Below are positions 45,801 to 52,297 of a stretch of 64,000 nucleotides of DNA, in pieces. Position numbers and translations under genes: made by a program. A model generated the notes under the pieces. The model was not told the origin of the DNA and ran no database searches. It was given only the letters and a program-made list of their open reading frames with translations. This DNA comes from Nostoc piscinale CENA21 (lineage in GTDB: Bacteria; Cyanobacteriota; Cyanobacteriia; Cyanobacteriales; Nostocaceae). Where the stretch lies: positions 543,267-607,266 of the forward strand of contig NZ_CP012036.1 in NCBI RefSeq assembly GCF_001298445.1, given 5' to 3'. Each line of letters opens with the position of its first letter. The first letter of the stretch is position 1.

Positions 45801-46195
45801 TTTGCTGTACCATTAGCGCGAATTGTGCCTTGAATGTTAGATGGTATGGAACCTGTCACCCGACTGATGATATTCTGCACTGCTGTAGCGTTGTTGAAAA
45901 AAGCTTCACCACCTACTGGGACAGAAAACTCACTAAAACTATGAAATAAATTTGTGCCTTTTGTGGCTCCACCATCAATTTGAAAATTAGGGCTGTTGTT
46001 AGTTACTTGGGTTCTTTGATTTAAGGGTAAGTAGATATCAGCTTTAATTTGTTGAGCTAATACAAGAGAGGGATACGCATAAGCAATGGCGATACAAAGA
46101 CTTAAGTTATTTGCCAGCTTCAGCCACATATTTACCCCCACCCCAAAAATTGAGCTATTGTTAATGTCTGCTTTTTTGGTCTTAAACTTTGACAA
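42866..46195 (-). CDS. Filamentous hemagglutinin-like exoprotein (TpsA type)
   Basis: A 1109-residue protein. After a signal region (ANNLSLCIAIAYAYPSLVLA) comes the TPS secretion domain (about residues 50-290): DGGATKGTNLFHSFSEFSVP, FFNNATAVQNIISRVTG, ANLFLINPQGIIFGPNARLN, FIASTASSVTFTDG. The rest is beta-helical repeats (GDLTITSP, SAGTLGAGKGGNLTVNA). Such TpsA proteins cross the outer membrane through a TpsB/Omp85 pore. None is in this window. No C-terminal toxin domain is seen, so adhesion or matrix formation is more likely than contact inhibition. The first ATG lies 22 residues before a second Met (MWLKLANN) that would also make a good start. Confidence 0.85.
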   Translation of the reverse strand: MSKFKTKKADINNSSIFGVGVNMWLKLANNLSLCIAIAYAYPSLVLAQQIKADIYLPLNQRTQVTNNSPNFQIDGGATKGTNLFHSFSEFSVPVGGEAFFNNATAVQNIISRVTGSIPSNIQGTIRANGTANLFLINPQGIIFGPNARLNIGGSFIASTASSVTFTDGIEFSATNPDTNPLLTINQPIGLQFGTNPGRIENQSRTTDSLNQTIGLQVQANTTLALVGGDLTITGGVLTAPNGRIELGSVGSNSVVNLTPTSIGYILNYKDVNDFQNINLRQATATTIGSLGGSIHLQGANISLTDGSLVQVGIFGNGIGEGLTVNASESVQLIGSNNRFFILNEGTAISGDLTITSPRLLLQDGAEVVSSTTGVRKSGNLNINASEVLQVTGSGSRLFTQTESTAANAGDSGNLTIHTGNLLIQNRGQVSVNSLGAGDGGNLTVNATKSVELVGRDSRLLTESQGLGDTGNLTITTPILRILDGGQISVSNLGAGKGGNLTVNATESTQLIGRSQDSQFASGLFAQTQGSGNAGNIIITTPVLRILDGAQVSAGTLSAGKGGNLTVNASASTQLIGRSQDGQFASGLFAQAERQATGSSGDLTINTPILQVFDGAQVSAGTLGAGKGGNLTVNATESTQLIGRSQDSQFASGLFAQTQGSGNAGNIIITTPILRILDGAQVSAGTLGVGQGGNLTVNASASTQLIGRSQDGQFASGLFAQAERQATGSSGDLTINTPILQVFDGAQVSTGTLGTGQGGNLTVNATETVELIGRSSDQRFASGLFSQTQGTGNAGAIRITTPELRILDGAEISAATLATGKGGNVIIKASDTLRVQNGSQVSVSSTGNVAEAGNIDVTADLVRLDGGKITAQTLSGNGGDISLSIANLLFLRRGSAVSTTAGTNASGGDGGNIKINIPNGFVVAIPSENTDITANAFTGSGGRIDITAQNLFGIQSRPFNTPTSDITASSQFGINGVVNINTPDVDPARGVLVLSTNIIDPSQLIEQSCVAVNSSQGSQLTVTGRGGLPVTPNEPLTSEVIWSDTRLRNRIAPIYQSRATHTQLPKVVDIPNLIPATGWIFNNQGQVTLVAHNSTAAPNTSLSIPTCQNR
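43900..44780 (-). repeat. 390 bp internal repeats of the hemagglutinin gene
   Basis: Blocks around 43951 and 44341, and around 44159 and 44549, repeat with a period of exactly 390 bp (130 codons). The units encode alternating SAGTL.AGKGGNLTVNA and IGRSQD.QFASGLFAQ segments. Confidence 0.8.
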
Positions 46196-46610
46196 TCATA
46201 CTACTTCTTGCATGATCAGGTCACTTGCTTTTACTGTTAGTGGCAACGTTGAGTAATATTGTGTCTGGTAAAAAACTTATCCTAAAGACCGCAGAGAGCC
46301 GGGGGAGAAAGGGTTTTGTCTTTCTGCACAGATATGCTGAATCATAACTGATTTGCCAGATATGATATTATCTGACTCTTGCAGTAATTTAACAGCAGGC
46401 GTGTTGTCACAGCCTTATGTAACTGAATTTTTAGTAAGCTTGCTCAAGAAGTTTTACAACATTGCAAATATAATAGTCCGGTTTAATTTTTGAAATTATT
46501 TTTGCAGGTTGGGGGTAGGGAATCGCGAAGACGCAAATTATTAGCCTGCAAAGGCAGGCTTTGTTTATACAGCCCCAGACTTTTAGTCTGAGGGCTTGAA
46601 TGTGTGGGTA
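46196..46610. other. Gap between the exoprotein and McdB-like genes
   Basis: The gap carries a palindromic dispersed repeat at 46530-46604. The rest is AT-rich with no frame or promoter that I can support. Confidence 0.5.
46530..46604. repeat. Dispersed palindromic repeat, copy A
   Basis: AGCCTGC-AAAG-GCAGGCT, then TTTGTTTATACAGCCCCAGAC and AGTCTGAGGGCTT. It is the inverted relative of 51336-51420, sharing CAGACT/AGTCTG, GGGGCTGTATAAAC and AAAGCCTGC blocks. Confidence 0.75.
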
Positions 46611-47162
46611 TTAGTCATACAACCAAGTATTAGCCGCAAAATCATCTTTTGTTTCTGCTGGCATATCAGGAAGTTTTTCAGGGACGCGGTGAGATTTTCT
46701 GTAATCAATTTGGTGATATTTGTCTTTTTTCTGAGGGACAATACTAGCCTTTGGTTGTTGTAGAGCTTTATTTTCTTCGATGAGTTTAGAATTTGCTTCT
46801 GCAAGTTGAAGTGCAGTTGTTTTTGCTTCTTCTAGTTCTTTGGTTAAGCGTTCTACAGAGGCTTTCTGTTCTGATAAGACTGATTGTAATTCTTTAATTT
46901 GTTTTTGCAGAGCCTTTTCTGTGTCCTGATTTTTTTCTAAAGTTGTTTTTAAGTCTTTAATAGTAGATTCTAAGTCTGCTTTGGTAGGAGTAGTAGTACG
47001 TTTAGCAGATGTGGGTTCATTTACTTCTGCATCTGCGGCTGTTGTTGATTCCACAACTTCTACAGCCGGAACTTCGATTGCATTTTCGTCTACGGCTCTA
47101 TTGGGTGTTAATTTTTGTGCTTCTGCTTGAATTAAGTCAGAAAGATTTTGTTTCCTAGCCAT
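46611..47162 (-). CDS. Coiled-coil ParA partner, McdB-like (carboxysome positioning)
   Basis: A 183-residue protein starting MARKQNLSDLIQAEAQ at 47162. It has a basic N-terminal tip (residues 3-4), a low-complexity linker (about 20-60), a coiled coil (about 62-138), a disordered tail, and a Trp four residues from the C-terminus (W180 of 183). This layout, with the ATG overlapping the stop of a ParA-type ATPase (TAATG), resembles type 2 McdB, the adaptor that McdA uses to space carboxysomes on the nucleoid. That a C-terminal Trp marks McdB is remembered from published descriptions. I infer the role from layout, not alignment; a plasmid or chemotaxis-type ParA partner is the alternative. Confidence 0.5.
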   Translation of the reverse strand: MARKQNLSDLIQAEAQKLTPNRAVDENAIEVPAVEVVESTTAADAEVNEPTSAKRTTTPTKADLESTIKDLKTTLEKNQDTEKALQKQIKELQSVLSEQKASVERLTKELEEAKTTALQLAEANSKLIEENKALQQPKASIVPQKKDKYHQIDYRKSHRVPEKLPDMPAETKDDFAANTWLYD

Positions 47163-47795
47163 TATTTTCTCCAATCACGCTGTAATTCATCAGCCACGCG
47201 GCGGTAGTCTGATTCCGCCTCCCAAGCATTTTTGCCTCGCCATTGATTGATTGCGACACCCTCTAATGCGGCTCTTTCGTGGGCTTTATAGGTACGGATG
47301 AAGCCTTTAAAAACGGGAATACCTAGCTTCACGAGAGTGTTTTGTGCTTCCATTGCTTCACCAATACTCCGCGCATCGACTTTAGTTAAGAGTACACGAT
47401 GGGGAACTCCTGTAGGAACGACGGCTGATTTTACTGTTTCAATGAGAACAGCTAAATCCATTGCGGATGGGGGTGTAGGTAAAAGTATATAATCTGCGAT
47501 CGCTACTACTGTTGCCAAGGCTTCAGAGTGCAAAGCTGGAGGCGTATCCACCACTACTAAATCGTAACCTTTTATTTTACGTAAATGGCCTAATAGCTGT
47601 GGATCTGTTTCTTGCGATAAATCAAATCCCATCCCTTGATCATTGCGTCCAAACCACCAACTAGCAGAACCTTGAATATCTGCATCTACCAGCAGCACTT
47701 TTTTTTCGTTTAGCAAATTGTGCAGCTAAATTGATTGAGGTAGTCGTTTTGCCGACTCCTCCTTTACCGTTGAGGATAGTGACGATTTTTGGCAC
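47162..47795 (-). CDS. ParA/MinD-family ATPase, McdA-like (frameshift at 47699-47706)
   Basis: Restored, about 211 residues. From a GTG at 47795 the frame reads PKIVTILNGKGGVGKTTTSI, with the deviant Walker A KGGVGKTT. An A8 run breaks the frame; with seven A it continues RKKVLLVDADIQGSASWWFG (Walker A' region) and then VVVDTPPALHSEAL (Walker B). ParA ATPases form nucleoid-bound patterns that move cargo. The small size and the coupled coiled-coil partner fit the McdAB carboxysome system more than a chromosomal ParAB, as no ParB or parS-like site is seen. Function is inference. The ATG is absent; the start chosen is the only plausible one in frame. Confidence 0.55.
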
Positions 47796-48097
47796 TGCTT
47801 CTACGATTTGAGATTTTGGATTGGAGATGGCTTGAAGTGTGGCATTTTTTGCAAATTGCTATGGCTTTCTATCCCGCCATAAAAGAATATACCGCTTTGT
47901 GTGACCCGCAGTAGCAAGAAAAAATCGCCACAATAAAAATAGTCAGGTAAGAATTCCGGAGACAGAATTCAAGAGTCAGAATGTAGGCAATTTTTCTCAA
48001 TTAAGGGATTAATCAGGCTAAATTGCTTTTAAATTCGGACTTCTGGCTCTTGAATGCTGGATTCTTACAGATTTATGATAAGTTCTTACAAGATTTT
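47796..48097. other. Short gap between the ParA gene and the P450 gene
   Basis: The two genes are divergent. I see no strong promoter; the bases 47960-48000 carry an AATTCCGGAGACAGAATTC relative of a repeat near 61465. Confidence 0.35.
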
Positions 48098-49462
48098 ATG
48101 ACAGTAACTAACAGTTTGCCTGATGGGCCAAGAATACCGTACTGGCTGCGAATCATGAAGTTTATTTTTCGACCGATAGATTATGTCGAAGATTTTGCCA
48201 AAGTCTACGGTGATAACTTTACGGTTTGGCGCAAAGGCAATAATCAATTGGTGTATTTTAGTCATCCCCAAGCATTAGAGCAGATTTTTACAGCTGATGC
48301 TAGTCACTTTGCTACTGGTGGCGGTGGCGGTGTTTTAAAATATTTGCTGGGTGATAATTCTTTGATTTTACTGGATGGCGATCGCCACCAACGCCAACGC
48401 CAATTACTCACACCGCCTTTTCATGGTGAGCGAATGCGGGCTTACGGTCAAACTATCCGCGAAATCACCCAACAAGTTAGCCATGAATGGGTGATGGGTA
48501 AACCCTTTAATATCCGCACCTCCATGCAAGAAATCACCTTGCGCGTCATTTTGCGCGTAGTATTTGGTGTAGATGAAGGAACAAAGTTTCAACAACTGCG
48601 CCAATTACTAAGTTCTGTCTTAGACCTCATCAGTTCCTCGCGGATGTCCGCCGCTTTATTTTTTCAAGTTATGCAACGCGACTGGGGTGCATGGAGTCCT
48701 TGGGGAAAGTTTTTAAGGCAACTACAACAAATTGATCAACTTATTTATACCCTCATTCAAGAACGACGGGCTGAAACTGGGCAGAATCGCCAAGATATCT
48801 TGAGTTTGTTGATTTCGGCTCGTTATGATGATGGGCAACCCATGTCAGATGCAGAATTACGTGATGAATTAATGACAATGTTAGTTGCCGGACATGAAAC
48901 TACGGCTTCGGCATTAACTTGGGCTTTTTACTGGCTTGACCGTTTACCAGAAGTCCGCGAAAAATTACTCAAAGAATTGTCTACTTTAGGCGCTAACCCG
49001 GAACCAAGTAATATTGCCAAATTGCCTTATTTAACAGCAGTTTGCCAAGAAACTTTGCGGATCTATCCTATTGTGATCAATGGCTTTTTTAGAATAGTCA
49101 AGTCGCCAATTGAAATTATGGGTTACAAATTGCCCAAAGGCACAGCCGTAGTTCCTAGTATTTATTTAGCCCATCATCGCCCAGAAGTTTACCCACAGCC
49201 AAACCAATTCAAACCAGAACGCTTTTTAGAAAGACAATTTTCTCCTTATGAATATTTACCCTTTGGTGGCGGAAATCGTCGATGTATTGGTTTAGCCTTT
49301 GCTCAGTATGAAATGAAAATTGCCCTCGCCACAATTTTGTCGCAGTTCCAAGTCTCTCTAGTCAATAAAAACCCAGTGCGCCCTGTGCGTCGTGGTTTAA
49401 CTTTAGCCACACCCACCGGAATGCAGATGGTAGCCACAACACGAGTGCTGAGTATTGAGTGA
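48098..49462 (+). CDS. Cytochrome P450, CYP110-like
   Basis: A 454-residue P450 starting at ATG 48098 (TVTNSLPDGPRIPYW). The I-helix AGHETT is at residues 264-269, the K-helix ExxR is in ETLRIYP, and the heme loop FGGGNRRCIG is at 389-398 with C396 as the heme ligand. The Pro-rich N-terminus without a membrane anchor and the overall sequence fit CYP110, a cyanobacterial branch near fatty-acid and terpene hydroxylases. It needs an external ferredoxin and reductase. The gene stands alone, divergent from the ParA gene. The exact substrate cannot be told. Confidence 0.85.
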   Translation: MTVTNSLPDGPRIPYWLRIMKFIFRPIDYVEDFAKVYGDNFTVWRKGNNQLVYFSHPQALEQIFTADASHFATGGGGGVLKYLLGDNSLILLDGDRHQRQRQLLTPPFHGERMRAYGQTIREITQQVSHEWVMGKPFNIRTSMQEITLRVILRVVFGVDEGTKFQQLRQLLSSVLDLISSSRMSAALFFQVMQRDWGAWSPWGKFLRQLQQIDQLIYTLIQERRAETGQNRQDILSLLISARYDDGQPMSDAELRDELMTMLVAGHETTASALTWAFYWLDRLPEVREKLLKELSTLGANPEPSNIAKLPYLTAVCQETLRIYPIVINGFFRIVKSPIEIMGYKLPKGTAVVPSIYLAHHRPEVYPQPNQFKPERFLERQFSPYEYLPFGGGNRRCIGLAFAQYEMKIALATILSQFQVSLVNKNPVRPVRRGLTLATPTGMQMVATTRVLSIE

Positions 49463-50020
49463 TGTACACTTCGACTTCGCTCAGTGTACAGATGTTTACC
49501 AATCAACACAAAGAAAACCAATAAATTGGGTCTCAGTAAGCAATTTGGCAGATTGCTGACTCATTTTGCCAAATTGCTTCCTAATTTTGGCAGATTTCGC
49601 CAGCAAAACGCCATATTGCTAACTCATTTTGCCAAACTGCTTACTAATTTTGGTAGATTCCGCAAGTAAAATGCCATATTGCTAACTCATTTTGTCAAAT
49701 TGCTTACTAATTTTGGTAGATTCTGCAAGTAAAATGCCATATTGCTGTTTAATTTCAGTACATTCCGCAAACAAAATGCCATATTCCATATTTTGCACCA
49801 AGCAACTGGTGAAAGATTTAGGAATTACGCATAAAAACGAAAAATCAAGGGTTTTGGCGAGGGTGTAGGGGTACAGGTGTATAGGGGTGTATGTATCTAA
49901 AACCCTTCCGCCACACACCCTTACACCCTTACACCCAATCTTCATAGACAATCTTGGCGCGTAAGTCCTGAGATTGAAGAGTATAGCAAAACAAAAACCT
50001 TACACCCCTTCACCCTTAGA
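49463..50020. other. Repeat-rich gap after the P450 gene
   Basis: Holds a 63 bp tandem repeat (49548-49795) and a dispersed element (about 49810-49965) with GGTGTAAGGGT/TACACCC and AAATCAAGGGTTTTGG blocks, related to 54517-54660 and 61135-61250. No convincing gene; open frames here are repeat-driven. Confidence 0.5.
49548..49795. repeat. 63 bp tandem repeat, about 3.5 copies
   Basis: TCATTTTGCC starts at 49561 and 49624 and a variant at 49687, exactly 63 bp apart. Each unit carries CTAATTTTGG and GCCATATTGCT blocks. The period is a multiple of 3, so frames stay open, but the fourth copy is degraded. Confidence 0.85.
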
Positions 50021-50090
50021 GGTTGTTTGAAAAGTGGCTGGTTGTGATTATTAGCACTTCTTGATTCCCCCTAACCCCCCTTTTTAAGGG
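50021..50090. repeat. Left arm of a palindromic element split by the IS
   Basis: AGAGGTTGTTTGAAAAGT, later CTTGATTCCCCCTAACCCCC and CTTTTTAAGGG. It mirrors the right arm at 51261-51325 (reverse complement: AGAGGATGTCTGAGAAG, CTTGATCCCCCCTAGCCCCC). Confidence 0.75.
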
Positions 50091-51260
50091 CAGGGCTGTT
50101 TCATTCTAAAAAGGAAAAAAGTAATGGGATGTTGTGGGAGCAGAATCTGATAGCTCTGGTAAGGGAATCAAAACCATTGTGGCGGAAAAGATTAATCACA
50201 AAACTGCGGAGAATTGAGAAGTTGGCAGCAGCATAACCATCAACCATTTGGGCAGAGTCTTCATCAAAGACAACATCTTTCACCCAATGTAATCGATTTT
50301 CTACGCCCCAGTGGCGACGAATACCACAGGCAAAATCGGATGCTTTCAGGGACAGAGAACTGATGTAGTAAGCAGTTTCTTGGTAAGCTTTACCAGCACG
50401 AGTACCAACTCGTTCGACTTGAATAATCGACTTTAAACCCAGCCAATCATGGGAAATATTGTTCAAGTTTTCAAATACACAAACACGACGTTGAGTAAAG
50501 CGACCACTCCTTCGTTCAAAATCAGTATGTATAGTTGTGGGCTGTGAGTGCTGCATATTCTGTTGGATTTGGTGATACAGTTTGGGCTGATTGGCTTTGA
50601 CTGCAATCACATAATCATTGCCACTGTGGATGATTTGCTGGACTGTTTTTTTTGACAATGAAGTGCATCAAAACTAAACACTACACCCTTTAAATCCAAG
50701 ATAGCAATTAAGTTTTGAACCGTAGCAATTTCACTGCTTTGCTTGTTATCCATCGTTTGTAACCCGACGACTTGACCTTGGTGGCTACTAAACATCGATA
50801 CGACACTAATGAATCTTTGATAGGCACTGCTATAGTCCTGGACTGTCGCCTTGATACTTTTACCGTCAGTTGCTAACCATTCTAAGGAGCTTAATTCTAC
50901 ATACTGACTTGCCCATTCATTAAATATCTGTGTCAATTCCTCAAAATTTACACGCATCATCACACGGCGAATTGTCGAGTACGATGGCACTCTATCTTTT
51001 GGTATCTCTAGTATTTCGATTAATGATTGTTGATGGCGTTTGACAAAATCTCTCATTACCTCTGTATCCTACACAACCACTCATTGTTCCCATGATTACC
51101 AGTACTAGTACCAGCCATAATCGGTGTCTTTGTCCTTGCTTTGTCCGAAAATCCCTAACTTTCTTCAGTTGCGTGATAATCGCAACTGTCATTACTACTG
51201 TTTAACAATGCACTGACTATCCGATTCAACCATTTTTCTTCCCAGAATGAAACAGCCCTG
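50091..51260. mobile_element. ISAs1-like insertion sequence, inactivated
   Basis: About 1170 bp, bounded by 17-base perfect terminal inverted repeats CAGGGCTGTTTCATTCT (50091-50107 and, inverted, 51244-51260). CAGGG at the tips is typical of ISAs1-family ends. The transposase stop lies inside the left repeat, as in compact IS elements. I do not see a target duplication; the flanks are instead inverted, because the element sits at the tip of a palindromic repeat. Confidence 0.78.
50101..51192 (-). pseudogene. ISAs1-family transposase, split by two frameshifts
   Basis: Three overlapping frames together read one transposase: an N-terminal piece from 51192 (LKKVRDFRTKQGQRHRLWLV), a middle piece (MRDFVKRHQQSLIEIL, SYSTIRRVMMRV, WLATDGKSIKAT, LDLKGVVFSFDALHCQKK) and a C-terminal piece (VIAVKANQPKLY, IRRHWGVENRLHWVKDVVF). 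The DDE-type DGK, FDALHC and ENRLHW blocks are present, so the catalytic residues survive. The first break is near 51041; the second is an A8 run (50646-50653). A -1 slip on A-AAA-AAA at the second site would join the middle and C-terminal frames. The first break has no such rescue that I can see. Confidence 0.75.
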
Positions 51261-51335
51261 CCTTCAAAAGGGGGGCTAGGGGGGATCAAGTGCAATATTT
51301 AATACTTCTCAGACATCCTCTAAGAGGCTGCATAT

Positions 51336-51420
51336 AAACCCCTCAGACTGGAAGTCTGGGGCTATACAAACAAAGCCTGCCTAGCCTATCGGCAACGGCA
51401 AAGCCGAACGCAGGCTAATT
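51336..51420. repeat. Dispersed palindromic repeat, copy B
   Basis: CCCCTCAGACTGGAAGTCTG then GGGGCTATACAAACAAAGCC, ending GCAGGCT. Related to copy A at 46530 (inverted) and to the element at 58559. Confidence 0.75.
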
Positions 51421-51577
51421 ATATGCTTCTTCATATCGATTTGGTATAAAGTCAAATGGAGTATGAGGTTCTAGATATTACAGAATTTGGATGACAGCTA
51501 TTTTTGGCAAGATTAATTAAAACTTTGAGAGCGTTGAATGTTGCTGTTATAGAAAGCGATCGCAGACTATACTTTGG

Positions 51578-51724
51578 GTGCATCCCAGTTTTTATTTCTC
51601 ACATAGAGGATAATTGTCATTGCGAGGAGGAACGACGAAGCAATCTCATGCACTCGTTCAGAATGGTAAGATTTTGCGATTGCTTCGTTCCTCGCAATGA
51701 CATATAAAAAACTGGGATGCTCCC
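51578..51724. repeat. MITE-like palindromic element
   Basis: Outer arms GGTGCATCCCAGTTTTTAT (near 51579) and ATAAAAAACTGGGATGC (51703 onward); inner arms GTCATTGCGAGG and CCTCGCAATGAC. About 147 bp, no coding capacity. Confidence 0.75.
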
Positions 51725-51813
51725 CTATACTCTTGATGTATGCGTACAATATCTATGCACCCATCATTGAACATAATAGCGATCGCATCTTCCTATTACT
51801 TAAAAATTTCTAC

Positions 51814-52050
51814 TTATTTCTTACTAACTTGAGTATAATTTTTATCGTTATCTCGTAAAAGTTTATTAGTGCTAACAAAGACAACCACCAACAGTAATAG
51901 CTGAATTTGCCAAGGTGCTAAGACTAAACTGACAACTAGGCTGATAATAGTAAACACGCTAGTTAAGTAAGCTAGTTCATCGCTACATTTTTTTGATAAG
52001 TAACCTGTTGCTAATCCAGTAAATAGAGGGATTAAAAAAACCAAAGGCAT
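51814..52050 (-). CDS. Small hypothetical membrane protein
   Basis: A 78-residue protein with two predicted helices (LVFLIPLFTGLATGYL and LVVSLVLAPWQIQLLLLVVV) and a basic, polar C-terminus (NKLLRDNDKNYTQVSKK). No family recognised. It could be a small integral protein; the ATG at 52050 has GGAGAA upstream on that strand. No partner is obvious from position. Confidence 0.5.
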   Translation of the reverse strand: MPLVFLIPLFTGLATGYLSKKCSDELAYLTSVFTIISLVVSLVLAPWQIQLLLLVVVFVSTNKLLRDNDKNYTQVSKK

Positions 52051-52297
52051 TGCAATTCTTCTCCTAAAATTTAAGATGCCAGGGATTAAGAAATTTTTAA
52101 TTTAAAGTTTTATTCATAATGATTGCTGTCAATCTTACATCTAAAGATGTTTGCTTCACAATACTCTAGATAAAGAAACAATCATCAAGTCAAGATTCCG
52201 TAATTGTCTAGTAAATAAGTTTAACACTCAGTGCTGTCACTATAATATCTATCTAGGATATTACCTTTAGAAGTAACTTTTTCCCCTTAGATACCCA

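Larger units (their letters stand above)
51261..51813. other. Repeat cluster downstream of the IS
   Basis: Contains the right palindrome arm (51261-51325), a dispersed palindrome (51336-51420) and a MITE-like element (51578-51724). No gene seen. Confidence 0.55.

Noticed and set aside
46583..46804. 73-codon minus-strand frame
   Set aside because: Overlaps the McdB-like gene in another frame and runs into a repeat; Lys-rich shadow frame.
49548..49795. Possible CRISPR array
   Set aside because: The unit is repeated in full with no unique spacers, and no cas genes are near.
49682..49951. 89-codon minus-strand frame after the P450 gene
   Set aside because: Made of the tandem repeat and a dispersed intergenic repeat; similar text recurs at 61135-61250, so it is repeat-derived.
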